DNA from: Alphaproteobacteria bacterium | GTDB taxonomy: Bacteria; Myxococcota_A; UBA796; GCA-2862545 | Assembly: GCA_020632925.1 (NCBI GenBank) | Contig: JACKER010000013.1 | Location: forward strand, 124,001 to 188,000 | Length of the DNA: 64,000 bases | Direction of reading: 5' to 3' | Part shown: positions 1-8,329 of the stretch, piece by piece | Position numbering within the stretch: position 1 is the stretch's first letter | Layout: each line of letters starts with the position of its first letter | Program-made: the position numbers and the translations under genes | The notes under the pieces: model-generated | Told to the model about the DNA's origin: nothing | Databases searched by the model: none | What the model saw: only the letters and a program-made list of their open reading frames with translations

Positions 1-1
1 C

Positions 2-169
2 GCCCTCGCGCCGCCGCACACGAGCGTCCGACTGGCGATGTGCCCCGACCGGCTCGCGCCCGACGCGGTGCCCTTCCCTCAGCTCGACGAGGGGGTCCTC
101 ATGGCCCGCGGAGCCTGGCCCCTACCCGCGGATGTCCCCCTCGGTCTCTCCCGCCTCGCCGAGCACTGA
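2..169 (+). CDS. C-terminal end of an unidentified protein (5' end outside window)
   Basis: An open frame enters from the left edge and stops with TGA at 167-169, giving about 55 residues that include a PFPQLDEGVLMARGAW stretch. Composition looks protein-like (few Arg/Ser/Pro runs, unlike the antisense frames). No family is recognisable from so short a tail. It would converge with the lipase-like gene and overlap its 3' end by 48 bp, which is long and lowers confidence. It may equally be a chance open frame. Confidence 0.4.
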   Translation, partial: ALAPPHTSVRLAMCPDRLAPDAVPFPQLDEGVLMARGAWPLPADVPLGLSRLAEH

Positions 170-1027
170 GGAGGCCCCGAAGCAGCCGGTCCGGAGGTAC
201 CCGAGGGTCGCGCGGATGACGGCCGGGTGGATCATCACGAAGGTGTGGACGGCGTTCACCACCAGGCGGTCCTCGGCGCCCTCGAGCAGCGCCGACGACG
301 CGCTCACGGTCATGTCGTCGTCCCCGGCGATGAGCGGGTTGTACCCCTTGCCGTCGCCGCGGACGCCCGCGACCACGCCGAACGGGACGGTGGGCAGCGG
401 GATCCGGTCCGCGACCTCGGGCCGCATCTGGGCGAGCGACGGTCCACCGATCATGCGGAACGGCCCCACCTCGTCCACCCGCAGCGCCATCTCCGCGCCC
501 TTGTTCGGGGTCGCGATCATCACGAGGCGGTTCACGGCGATCCGCTGGCGCCAGGCGGCGTCGGTCCGCGCGAGCAGCACGCGGGCCACGATGCCGCCCA
601 TGCTGTGCGTCACGAACGAGACCGTGTCCACGTCCCGCGCGTTGTCGAGCAGCTCCTGCACCTGATCGGCGTGCTGCTCCAGGCTCTGCCGGGTCGACGG
701 GTAGTTGATCGCGTGCGCCTCGTACCCGTCGGCTCGCAGCGCGCGGACCATCGGCCCCCACGCGTCCTTGCTGCGGAAGATCCCGTGCAGCAGGAGCACG
801 AGGTGCCGGCTCTGCACCGCGATCCCGTGCGTCTCGCACAGGCGATCCAGCGTGTCCCGACAGGCCTCGAAGCTACCCCAGGCCAGGCGGAGATCAGCGG
901 GCGAGAGCAGGCGGTGGTGCTTCGTCCAGATGTGGCGTTGGATGCGGTACCCGGCGTGCACGAGCACGTCGCCCCACAGCTGCTTGCCCCCCAGGGTGGG
1001 CATCCCGACGACGAACGGTGTGGACAC
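122..1027 (-). CDS. alpha/beta-hydrolase, lipase/esterase-like
   Basis: A 301-residue protein with the lipase layout. An oxyanion HGIF motif lies at 81-84, the nucleophile elbow is THSMGG with Ser142, a TPNKG motif follows at 173-177, an acidic GDDDMTVS segment sits at 235-242, and a candidate catalytic His is His261 or His267. This resembles PGAP1/triacylglycerol-lipase-like hydrolases that cleave ester or lipid substrates. No signal peptide is evident, so a cytoplasmic or membrane-associated location is inferred. It lies 21 bp downstream of the MAPEG gene on the same strand, so the two are probably cotranscribed. The natural substrate cannot be told from sequence. Confidence 0.8.
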   Translation of the reverse strand: MSTPFVVGMPTLGGKQLWGDVLVHAGYRIQRHIWTKHHRLLSPADLRLAWGSFEACRDTLDRLCETHGIAVQSRHLVLLLHGIFRSKDAWGPMVRALRADGYEAHAINYPSTRQSLEQHADQVQELLDNARDVDTVSFVTHSMGGIVARVLLARTDAAWRQRIAVNRLVMIATPNKGAEMALRVDEVGPFRMIGGPSLAQMRPEVADRIPLPTVPFGVVAGVRGDGKGYNPLIAGDDDMTVSASSALLEGAEDRLVVNAVHTFVMIHPAVIRATLGYLRTGCFGASSVLGEAGETEGDIRG

Positions 1028-1048
1028 GCGGCTCCCTAACCTGCTGGC

Positions 1049-1438
1049 TCACGCGGCGATCGCGAGCCCGGCCCGCGCCAGCAGCAGGGCCACGCCCAGG
1101 AACCAGGTCCAGATCCGCAGGCGGCCGCGGCCGGTCACGTACGCCGCGAGGTACGCGGCCCGCGACACCAGCCAGAGCACGCCGAGCGCGCCGAGCCACG
1201 TGGGGTCCGCGCCGGCGTTGCGCGCGATCCAGGCGATCGCGACGTAGGCGGTGAGCGCCTCCCACGAGTTCAGCTCGGCCGCCTTGGCCCGCGCCGACCA
1301 GCCCTCGAGCACGGCGTTGCTGTCGCGCGGGTTGGCGGGGTCGTACACCCCCAGCCGGTTCTTCTCCCACGCGACCAACAAGTAGGGCGCATAGGGCGCC
1401 AGCACCGCTCCGAGCACCGTCCAGTCGTCGAGTTGCAC
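1049..1438 (-). CDS. MAPEG-family membrane protein
   Basis: Four hydrophobic helices and the conserved stretch AELNSWEALTAYVAIA mark the MAPEG superfamily (membrane-associated proteins in eicosanoid and glutathione metabolism; glutathione-dependent membrane enzymes). The open frame extends to 1528, but the GTG at 1438 has GGAGG five bases upstream and begins directly at a family-like N terminus (VQLDDWTVLGAVLAPYAPYL), whereas the extra 30 residues are Arg-rich and would run into the opposite-strand promoter region. The protein is thus 129 residues, the usual MAPEG size. It is first in a two-gene unit with the lipase-like gene. The substrate is unknown. Confidence 0.8.
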   Translation of the reverse strand: MQLDDWTVLGAVLAPYAPYLLVAWEKNRLGVYDPANPRDSNAVLEGWSARAKAAELNSWEALTAYVAIAWIARNAGADPTWLGALGVLWLVSRAAYLAAYVTGRGRLRIWTWFLGVALLLARAGLAIAA

Positions 1439-1614
1439 GCCCACCTCCGTCCGACGCGGGTCGCTATCGCGATCGCGCTCCGTCGGCGTACTGATGCCCC
1501 TCCGTCCAGATTCTCGCCCGCGAGCCATCGCGGCAACGCGCCGGTAACCGTTACACGCTGCTCGACATGGCTCGATACGACCATACCGCTCTGCTTGAAC
1601 ATGCGGAGGCCTAC

Positions 1615-2082
1615 ATGAGTGACTTGCGACCCGAGCTCGGAGACTTCAGCAGCATCGTCTGCTTCAAGGCCGTGGTGACCGGTGTGGAAGAGACCCTCGG
1701 GAAAGCGGCCGCGCGGGTCGCGCTGGTGTCCGCCGGCCGGAAGCGTGGCGTCAACCTCGTGGCGTCCCTCGGACTCACGGGCAAGGGCAACGATCTCGAC
1801 ACCGCCTGCGGCATGATCTCGAGCGCCCTCGGCGCGGACGGCACGCGGCTGTGCAACGTCCACTCGATCCGCCAGGACGGCGACGTGATCAAGGTGATCG
1901 TCAGCGACACGGTCTGCATGGCCGGCGAGGCCGACGGCACCGATCGGATCTGCACCTTCACGCTGGGGGCGGTCCAGGGTGCGCTCGAGGCGCTCACCGG
2001 CCGCAAGCTCAAGGGCCAGCACACCGCCTCGCGTTGGCGGGGGGCTGCCGAGGACGTGTTCGAGTTCCAGGATCGCGCCTGA
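1615..2082 (+). CDS. V4R-like small-molecule-binding protein (tentative)
   Basis: About 155 residues. The C-terminal half contains a pattern of the form C-x3-GE-x-DG...C-x-FTLG-x-VQGALEALTG, which resembles the V4R/hydrocarbon-binding fold, but the usual terminal cysteines are absent. An earlier ATG at 1567 would add 16 residues. The ATG at 1615 is chosen because GGAGG stands five bases before it and because the 48 bases upstream have much lower third-position GC than the gene. It is divergent from the MAPEG gene. No function is assigned; ligand sensing is an inference from the fold resemblance only. Confidence 0.6.
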   Translation: MSDLRPELGDFSSIVCFKAVVTGVEETLGKAAARVALVSAGRKRGVNLVASLGLTGKGNDLDTACGMISSALGADGTRLCNVHSIRQDGDVIKVIVSDTVCMAGEADGTDRICTFTLGAVQGALEALTGRKLKGQHTASRWRGAAEDVFEFQDRA

Positions 2083-2135
2083 GCCGACCCGTCCCACGGT
2101 GACGCCCCGGTCGGCTACGTTGGGCCGGGGGCAGC

Positions 2136-3824
2136 ATGTGGGCTTGGGTGCTGGTGGCGTGTGGGACCGTCGGGTCGTCGGGGACCACCCCGACCGGGAC
2201 CCCGGAGCCCGAACCGACGCCGACGCCGACGGACGTCGTGACGTCGGACACCGGGACGCCCGCCACCACCAGCGCGACGACCTGGCACCGAGACGTGCGG
2301 CCGCTCGTCGAGCAGCACTGCGCGACCTGCCACACCGACGGCGGCGTCGCCCCGTTCACGTTCGACGACCCTGCCGAGCTCGACGTGCTCGGTCCGCTCC
2401 TGGTGTCGGCGGTCCAGGATCGCACGATGCCCCCGTGGTCCTTCCGCGACGACTGTCGCGAGGTCGACGGCGACCTGTCGCTCGACGCACCGACCCGCGC
2501 CGTCTTCACCACCTGGGCCGCCGACGGGTACGCGCTGGGCGACGAGGCGGACTACGTCGCGCCCGAGCTGCCCACGGTCGAGGAGCCGCCCCCAGCCGAC
2601 GTCGTCGCGTACCCGATCCGACCGTTCACCCCGGACCTGAGCGGCCCTGACGACTACGTCTGCCTGGTCTCGGATCTGCCGGTGCCTGACGAGATGTTCG
2701 TCCGCTGGGCACAGGCCCGCCCCGACCACCCCGAGCTCGTCCACCACGTCGTGACCTACGCGGTGCCCCCCGAGCAGCTCGGTCGGCTCGAGGCGCTGGC
2801 GCACGGCGATCTGACCCAGCAGTTCCCGTGCTGGGAGAGCCCGGTGGAGTACATCGGCCCCACCATCGACATCTGGCAGCCCGGCCCTCGCCCGCCCTAC
2901 GTCGAGCGCAAGGACGCCGTGCGGGTCCCGGCCGGGTCGGTGTTCGTGCTCGAGGTCCACTTCAACGACATCGGCGGCGTCCACCCGACGCTCGAGGACC
3001 GGACCGCGATCGAGCTGTGGACGCTGCCCGAGGAGCAGGTCGAGAACCTCCTGATGGTGTGGCCCGCGGTGGACTACGGCATCGACATCCCGGCCGGCGA
3101 GGCGAACGCGGTCAACGACCTCACCGTCCACCTGCCGGTCCACGCCGAGCTCGCGACCTCCTCGCCGCACATGCACCTGCTCGGAACCGAGCTGCGCACG
3201 CGGATCCGCCGCGGGGGGAGCTCGAGCGAGCAGTGCGTGTCGGACGTGGACTGGGACTTCGACTGGCAGCGCCGGTACGCCGTGCCCGAAGGCGTCACCG
3301 TGGCGTACGCGGGGGATGCGGGCGACGTCGTGGACCTGCGCTGTGTGTACGACAACTCCGCTGCCCACCAGCCGGTGGTGGACGGCGTCCGCCAGGAGCC
3401 GCGGGACGTGGTCTGGGGCGACAGCTCGCTCGACGAGATGTGCATGGACTTCCTGACGTTCAGGGTGCCCTTCGACCCGACGGCCTCCAAGGGCATGTGC
3501 GGTGGGTTCGACCACTGCTACCAGGCCTGCGCTCCCGACGATCCGTACTGCCCGTTGATCTGCATGGGGAACGCCGGCGGCGCCTGCTACGCGTGTGGGT
3601 TCGAGGCGATGTACGGGGCCTGCAGCGCGTCGCGTTGCCTGCGCGAGTCGGTGCCGCTGCTCGCCTGCCTCGCGCTGTGCGACGACCTCGAGTCGGACTC
3701 GTACGGCTGCCAGCTCGAGGAGTGCGGGCGCCTGTTCGAGGACTACCAGGCGTGCGCCCAGCCGCTGTTCCGCGAGGGGACCTGCAGCCGGGACTACGAG
3801 GCGTGCTCGGGGCTGGTGCCGTGA
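2136..3824 (+). CDS. lipoprotein with haem-c motif and copper monooxygenase-like core
   Basis: 562 residues. The very short leader ends in LVAC (Cys9), a lipobox, followed by a Thr/Pro-rich linker. A haem-c site CATCH (Cys62, Cys65, His66) and a MPPW segment (Met98) suggest one covalent haem. The middle carries HHVVTY, a later VHFND and SPHMHLLG, the histidine and methionine signature of the ascorbate-dependent type II copper monooxygenase (PHM/DBM) fold. The last ~120 residues contain about 16 cysteines, suggesting a disulfide-rich cap. Such cytochrome-PHM lipoproteins recur in Myxococcota; the substrate is unknown. An overlapping small lipoprotein gene follows. A GGGGG tract precedes the ATG. 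Confidence 0.75.
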   Translation: MWAWVLVACGTVGSSGTTPTGTPEPEPTPTPTDVVTSDTGTPATTSATTWHRDVRPLVEQHCATCHTDGGVAPFTFDDPAELDVLGPLLVSAVQDRTMPPWSFRDDCREVDGDLSLDAPTRAVFTTWAADGYALGDEADYVAPELPTVEEPPPADVVAYPIRPFTPDLSGPDDYVCLVSDLPVPDEMFVRWAQARPDHPELVHHVVTYAVPPEQLGRLEALAHGDLTQQFPCWESPVEYIGPTIDIWQPGPRPPYVERKDAVRVPAGSVFVLEVHFNDIGGVHPTLEDRTAIELWTLPEEQVENLLMVWPAVDYGIDIPAGEANAVNDLTVHLPVHAELATSSPHMHLLGTELRTRIRRGGSSSEQCVSDVDWDFDWQRRYAVPEGVTVAYAGDAGDVVDLRCVYDNSAAHQPVVDGVRQEPRDVVWGDSSLDEMCMDFLTFRVPFDPTASKGMCGGFDHCYQACAPDDPYCPLICMGNAGGACYACGFEAMYGACSASRCLRESVPLLACLALCDDLESDSYGCQLEECGRLFEDYQACAQPLFREGTCSRDYEACSGLVP

Positions 3825-4369
3825 TCCTGCTGGCGTTCGCCTGCGCCCGTCCCGTAGCGCTCGACGTCCCCTCGACGCCCTCCCACTCGGCGGCTCCGGA
3901 ACCGACGGTGACGCCCGGGACGGTCGACCTGGTGGACGCGGCCGCATGGACCGTGCTGGATCCGGCGGACGACCCGGGTGGCGGGCTCGACGGGACGCCC
4001 TGCACGCCGCTCGACTACGGCCCCGAGGACGCCGGCTTCGAGGTGCGGACGGACGCATGCGACGGCGCCGTCTTCGAGCAGCCCCTCCTCGCGGGACTCG
4101 CGGTCGGCGACCGCGTGGGGGTGGGCGTGCTCCACCTCGACCTGTGGTCCGCCGACCCGGACGCCACCGCCGAGCTGTCGCTGTGGCTGGGCGACGAGCC
4201 GCTGTGGACCGTGGTCCTGTCCATGCCGAGGGAGGCGGGGGTCGTCGACGACGAGGTGCTGTCACCCCTGGCCGTGGAGGTGGGTTCGCCCATCCGCTTC
4301 CGCGTCCAGAACCACGGGCGCAACAGCTACGAGCTGGCCTGGGTCCGGCGGCTCAGCGCGGCCCGCTGA
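3821..4369 (+). CDS. small lipoprotein translationally coupled to the PHM-like gene
   Basis: 182 residues starting at a GTG that overlaps the TGA of the upstream gene (GTGA). The leader VILLAFAC ends in a lipobox Cys, then a Pro/Thr-rich linker leads into a beta-rich domain with no recognised family. The overlap indicates translational coupling, so it probably works with the copper monooxygenase-like lipoprotein on the same membrane face. Its 3' end overlaps the convergent kinase gene by 17 bp. Function unknown. Confidence 0.7.
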   Translation: MILLAFACARPVALDVPSTPSHSAAPEPTVTPGTVDLVDAAAWTVLDPADDPGGGLDGTPCTPLDYGPEDAGFEVRTDACDGAVFEQPLLAGLAVGDRVGVGVLHLDLWSADPDATAELSLWLGDEPLWTVVLSMPREAGVVDDEVLSPLAVEVGSPIRFRVQNHGRNSYELAWVRRLSAAR

Positions 4370-5576
4370 GGTGACGGGGCGCCTGGGGCCGGTGGAGGAG
4401 CTGCAGCGGCGCCGGCTGGGCCACGATCACGGCGGCCAGCAACGTGGCGACCAGCAGCGCGAGCAGGGACACCGCGACGGCACCCGCCCACTGCGCACCC
4501 CGGACCGCGCCCGCGCCGCCCGCCGGGAGCGGCACCGGCGGCGGTGACGCGGGCTCCTCGATCCGCGCGGGTGCGTCCGCGATCGGGATGGGCGGGAGGC
4601 TACGCTTCTTCCGGGACGCCTTGGGAAGACGTGCGAGCAGGTCGTCCGCGCCCGATCGAGCGGCGGCGCCGCCCGGGGAGTCGAGCGCGAGCCAGCTCGT
4701 GAGCTCGGAGAGGACCGGTCCGCACGGCTCCGGTGGGTCGTCGGCCACGATGTCGTCGGCGCTCCCGTCGAGCCAGGCGACGAGCGAGGCCACGTCGGAG
4801 GCGCGCCGGCGGCGGTCCACCTGCAGCGTCGCCTCGAGCGCTGCGTGCACGCGCTCCGGCAGGTCGGGGCAGAGCTCTCGCGACGAGCGGAAGTCGCCGC
4901 GGTCGATCCGGTCGACGACGTCCTGGATGTCGTCGCCGTCGAAGGCCTGCACGCCGCAGACCATGCGGTACAGGATGCAGCCGAGCGACCACAGGTCGGT
5001 CCGCCGGTCGACGCTGCTCGCGTCCTCGACCTGCTCGGGCGACATCCACGCGGGCGAGCCGAGCATCCGGCCCATGCGCGTGTGCCCGGTGCCTGGCTCC
5101 TCCAGGGACTTCGCGAGGCCGAAGTCGCAGACCCGCGGCACCACGCGCGACCCCGAGATCGCCATCATGACGTTGGCCGGCTTGAGATCGCGATGGACCA
5201 GCCCCAGGGCGTGCGCCGCGGCGACCCCCGCGCAGATCCCGCGGAACACCGTCAGCGCCTCGTCCAACGTGGGCCGGTAGGACGCGAGCCACCGCTCGAG
5301 CGTGGGGCCCTCGATGTACTCCATGAGGAGGCCGGGGCGCTTGTCCACCTCGAGGACCTGCTCGACCCGCACGACGTGGTCGTGCAGCAGGCCGGACTGC
5401 AGGCGGCCCTCCTGCAGCATGCGGTCGCGGATCTGTCGCGAGCGGACCTCGAGGATCTTCAGGGCGAAGCGGGCGCCGAGCTGCTCGTCGCGGGCGAGCC
5501 AGACCGTGGCGGTCGCACCCTCCCCGAGCTTCCCCTCGAGGACGTATCGATCGACGTGCTGACCGGGCTCCGGCAT
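4353..5576 (-). CDS. Ser/Thr protein kinase with C-terminal membrane anchor
   Basis: 407 residues. The Hanks-type kinase domain is intact: glycine loop GKLGEGATATVW (16-27), ATP lysine in FALK (Lys40), catalytic HRDLKPAN (from 128), DFG (151-153) and SPEQ. A Pro/Ala-rich linker leads to one hydrophobic helix near residues 365-390, so the kinase faces the cytoplasm and the anchor is C-terminal; almost nothing lies beyond it, so it has no sensor domain outside. The start ATG at 5576 fits the family N terminus (MPEPGQHVDRYVLEGKLGEG). It is divergent from the cobalamin-binding-like gene with only 33 bp between starts. Substrates unknown. Confidence 0.9.
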   Translation of the reverse strand: MPEPGQHVDRYVLEGKLGEGATATVWLARDEQLGARFALKILEVRSRQIRDRMLQEGRLQSGLLHDHVVRVEQVLEVDKRPGLLMEYIEGPTLERWLASYRPTLDEALTVFRGICAGVAAAHALGLVHRDLKPANVMMAISGSRVVPRVCDFGLAKSLEEPGTGHTRMGRMLGSPAWMSPEQVEDASSVDRRTDLWSLGCILYRMVCGVQAFDGDDIQDVVDRIDRGDFRSSRELCPDLPERVHAALEATLQVDRRRRASDVASLVAWLDGSADDIVADDPPEPCGPVLSELTSWLALDSPGGAAARSGADDLLARLPKASRKKRSLPPIPIADAPARIEEPASPPPVPLPAGGAGAVRGAQWAGAVAVSLLALLVATLLAAVIVAQPAPLQLLHRPQAPRHLSGPR

Positions 5577-5609
5577 GCGGGAGAAGGTACACCACGGGCG
5601 GAGGTGTGG

Positions 5610-6377
5610 GTGCGCCTGGTCAGCCTGACCTGCTCGAACACCGAGATCGTCGCGGCGCTGGGCGCGGGCGACCTGTTGGTGGGGATCGACGACCACTCGG
5701 ACTTCCCCGAGGCGCTCTGCGACCGCCTGCCGCGCCTCGGACCGGACCTGTCGATCGACGTGGAGGCGGTGCGCCGCCTCGAGCCCGACCTCGTGCTCGC
5801 CTCGCTCACCGTGCCGGGCCACGAGCGTGTCGTCGAGGCCGTCGACCAGGCCGGCCTGTCGTGGATCGCGCCGGACCCGCAGTCCTTCGACGACGTGCTG
5901 GGCGACGTGCGCACGATCGGCGGGCTGATCGGGCGGGAGGCGGAGGCGGAGGCGCTGGTGGCCCGGATGGAGGCGGAGACCCCGCCCGTCGAGGTGGCCG
6001 GCGAGCGACCCGCGGTCCTCGTCGAGTGGTGGCCCAAGCCGGTGATCGCGCCGGGGCGACGGTCCTGGGTGACGGACCTGCTGTGGCGCGCCGGCGGTCG
6101 CAACCCGCTCGGCGACCGGTCGGTCCGCAGCACGCCGCTCACGGACGAGGAGGTGGTCGCGCTCGCGCCCGACGCGGTCGTCGTGTCCTGGTGCGGTGTG
6201 CCCACCGCGCGCTACCGGCTGGATGTCGTGACGCGCCGCGCCGCCTGGTCCCAGGTCCCCGCGATCCGCCACGGCCGTGTGCACCCCGTCGCGGAGGCCT
6301 TCCTCGGCCGACCTGGGCCGCGGCTCGTGGACGGGTACCGAGCGCTGCGCGCGGTGATCGAGGCGGCGACGCGGTAG
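5610..6377 (+). CDS. BtuF-like cobalamin/metal-chelate-binding protein, no signal peptide
   Basis: 255 residues with the periplasmic-binding-protein-2 (helical backbone metal receptor) fold: it opens RLVSLTCSNTEIVAALGAGD, then DDHSDFPE and EPDLVLASLTVPG. Relatives bind vitamin B12 or iron chelates for ABC import, but this protein has no signal peptide and no transporter genes beside it, so an intracellular cobalamin-binding role is inferred. GTG at 5610 is preferred over GTG 5604 because GGAGG (5600-5604) then has a five-base spacer. It heads a plus-strand run with the pseudokinase-like gene (29 bp gap) and ttcA. Confidence 0.8.
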   Translation: MRLVSLTCSNTEIVAALGAGDLLVGIDDHSDFPEALCDRLPRLGPDLSIDVEAVRRLEPDLVLASLTVPGHERVVEAVDQAGLSWIAPDPQSFDDVLGDVRTIGGLIGREAEAEALVARMEAETPPVEVAGERPAVLVEWWPKPVIAPGRRSWVTDLLWRAGGRNPLGDRSVRSTPLTDEEVVALAPDAVVVSWCGVPTARYRLDVVTRRAAWSQVPAIRHGRVHPVAEAFLGRPGPRLVDGYRALRAVIEAATR

Positions 6378-6406
6378 GGTATGGTCGAGAGCGCTCAGGG
6401 GGGGCG

Positions 6407-7255
6407 ATGCAGCCGGTGGTCGGCGGGTACGAGGTGGAGACGTTTCTCCGTCCGGGTCGGTTCGGGGATCTGTGGCGGGCCCGACGGCCGGATGGCTCGA
6501 TCGTCGAGCTGAAGCTGCTCAAGCCGGAGCTCTTCAAGGACGGCGAGGCGATCCGTCGCTTCCAGCGCGAGGTCCGGTTGATGCTGGAGTTCGAGCATCC
6601 GTACCTGTTGCGGGTGCTGGACCACGGCACCACCTCGGGCGGCGACCCGTACCTCGTGCTCGAGCACAAGGAGGGGCGCCTGCTGTCGCAGGTGGTGCGC
6701 GACGGCGCGCTGCCCATCGAGCGCGTGCGCAAGATCGGCGCCCAGGTGGCGCGGGTGCTCGCGGCCGCCGCGACGCGTGGCATCGTCCACCGCGGGCTGT
6801 GTCCGGAGGCGATCCTGCTGTGCACCGCGACCGACGACGTGCGCGTGCTGGACTTCGGGCTCGCGCTCGCGGGCCAGGTGGACGAGGAGGGCGAGGAGCC
6901 GCGCCTGACCGAGGTGGGCCAGCGCGTGGGCGACCCCACGTACATGGCGCCGGAGTACGTCGAGGACTTCCGCAGCGACGCGCGGACCGACCTGTACACC
7001 CTCGGGGTCGTGCTCTACGAGCTGCTGACGGGCGATCCGCCGTTCACGGGTCGGCCGATGGAGGTGCTCGACGCGCACGTCACCGCCGAGGCCGCGGCGC
7101 CGAGCACGCTGCGCGCCGAGGTCCCCGCGTGGCTCGACGCGCTGGTGCTCGCCCTGCTGCGCAAGGACCCCCAGTCCCGTCCCGAGGCCACCGCGGTCGC
7201 GCGGGCGCTGGTCGCGGGCACCTGGCCGCCCCCGGAGGCCGGCGCCAGCAGTTAA
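6407..7255 (+). CDS. kinase-like protein lacking catalytic-loop residues (probable pseudokinase)
   Basis: 282 residues aligned along the whole Ser/Thr kinase fold: ELK (Lys36) for the ATP lysine, LDFG (DFG 149-151), an APE-like MAPEY, and a conserved alpha-F DLYTLGVVLYELLTG. The catalytic loop reads HRGLCPEA instead of HRDLKPxN, so catalytic Asp, the following Lys and the metal-binding Asn are all lost, and the glycine loop is degenerate (RPGRFGDLW). Phosphotransfer is therefore unlikely and a scaffold or sensor role is inferred. It follows the cobalamin-binding-like gene and precedes ttcA by 9 bp, with a G-rich ribosome site before the ATG. Confidence 0.85.
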   Translation: MQPVVGGYEVETFLRPGRFGDLWRARRPDGSIVELKLLKPELFKDGEAIRRFQREVRLMLEFEHPYLLRVLDHGTTSGGDPYLVLEHKEGRLLSQVVRDGALPIERVRKIGAQVARVLAAAATRGIVHRGLCPEAILLCTATDDVRVLDFGLALAGQVDEEGEEPRLTEVGQRVGDPTYMAPEYVEDFRSDARTDLYTLGVVLYELLTGDPPFTGRPMEVLDAHVTAEAAAPSTLRAEVPAWLDALVLALLRKDPQSRPEATAVARALVAGTWPPPEAGASS

Positions 7256-7264
7256 GCGGGGGGC

Positions 7265-8077
7265 ATGGTCATCGTCCCTCCCCGCACCGGTGTCCGGCTC
7301 GAGAAGCACCTCGTCGACGAGGTCGCGCGCGCCTCCCGTGACTTCTCGCTCCTCGCCGAGGGCGACCGCATCCTCTGCGCGCTGTCCGGCGGCAAGGACA
7401 GCTACGCGATGATCTGGCTGCTCCGCGAGATCCGTCGAAAGGCGCCGTTCGACTTCCAGCTCGTGGCGGTGAACCTCGATCAGGGGCACCCGGGCTTCCC
7501 CCAGCACGTGATCCGCGACTGGTGCGAGGCGGAGGGCTTCGAGCACCGCATGCTCCACCGCGACACGTACAGCGTGGTGCTGGAGAAGATCCCCGAGGGC
7601 AAGACGTACTGCTCGCTGTGCTCGAGGCTCCGTCGGGGGATCCTGTACGACGCGGCCGTCGAGCTCGGCTGCAACAAGATCGCGCTGGGTCACCACCGCG
7701 ACGACGTGCTGGAGACGCTGTTCCTGAACCTGATGTTCGCGGGCCAGCTCAAGGCGATGCCGCCCAAGCTCTTCAGCGACGATGGGCGCAACGTCGTCAT
7801 CCGCCCGCTGATCACCTGCGCCGAGGAGGACCTCGCCCGGCTCGCCGAGGAGAAGTCCTTCCCGGTCGTCCCCTGCGATCTGTGCGGGTCGCAGGAGAAC
7901 CTGCAGCGCAAGCAGATCAAGCGGCTGCTGGGCGAGCTGTCCGAGAAGAACCCGCGCATGAAGTCGAGCATGCTGGCGGCGCTGGGCAACGTGCGCCCCA
8001 CGCACCTGCTGGATCGCGGCCTGTGGGAGAGGTTGGGCCTCGAACGCCTGATCGGGACGGACGACGCGGTCCCGTGA
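7265..8077 (+). CDS. ttcA: tRNA 2-thiocytidine(32) synthetase TtcA
   Basis: 270 residues. PP-loop ATPase motif SGGKDS near residue 41, the family cysteine pair in YCSLCSRLRRG and a second pair in CDLCGSQ, plus GHHRDDVLETLFLN. These match TtcA, which thiolates C32 of certain tRNAs using an iron-sulfur cluster held by the cysteines. Length fits the TtcA/TtuA group. It is the third gene of a compact plus-strand unit (9 bp after the pseudokinase-like gene) and the GGGGGG tract before the ATG is the likely ribosome site. The pairing with a kinase-like gene is not typical. Confidence 0.92.
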   Translation: MVIVPPRTGVRLEKHLVDEVARASRDFSLLAEGDRILCALSGGKDSYAMIWLLREIRRKAPFDFQLVAVNLDQGHPGFPQHVIRDWCEAEGFEHRMLHRDTYSVVLEKIPEGKTYCSLCSRLRRGILYDAAVELGCNKIALGHHRDDVLETLFLNLMFAGQLKAMPPKLFSDDGRNVVIRPLITCAEEDLARLAEEKSFPVVPCDLCGSQENLQRKQIKRLLGELSEKNPRMKSSMLAALGNVRPTHLLDRGLWERLGLERLIGTDDAVP

Positions 8078-8220
8078 CACATCTGCGACAGAACCCCGCT
8101 CGCGTCCTCCGCTCCGGGCGGACAACCGTTCGCGTTCCGCCCTTACTTCCTGCTCCTTGGCCCATGCACGCTTGGGGGCGGCCCGCGAACGCCGTCCCTC
8201 CGCTGCGGCCGACTCGGCGC

Positions 8221-8247
8221 CCGGTCCACCGATGAACGGCGGACCGG
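8221..8247 (+). terminator. strong hairpin downstream of ttcA
   Basis: CCGGTCC (8221-8227) pairs with GGACCGG (8241-8247), and CCG (8229-8231) pairs with CGG (8237-8239), with one A/C mismatch and a five-base loop. No T-tract follows, so it may be a Rho-dependent or structural terminator for ttcA, or a leader structure for the secreted-protein gene 80 bp downstream. The whole 8078-8329 gap holds no other gene and is less GC-rich than its surroundings. Confidence 0.5.
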
Positions 8248-8329
8248 CCCCCTCGAAACATCCCGACACAAGATCCATTCGGCCGGACGCGCTACGTAGG
8301 CGGCCTCTTCCACAGAACCGAGGTGATTC

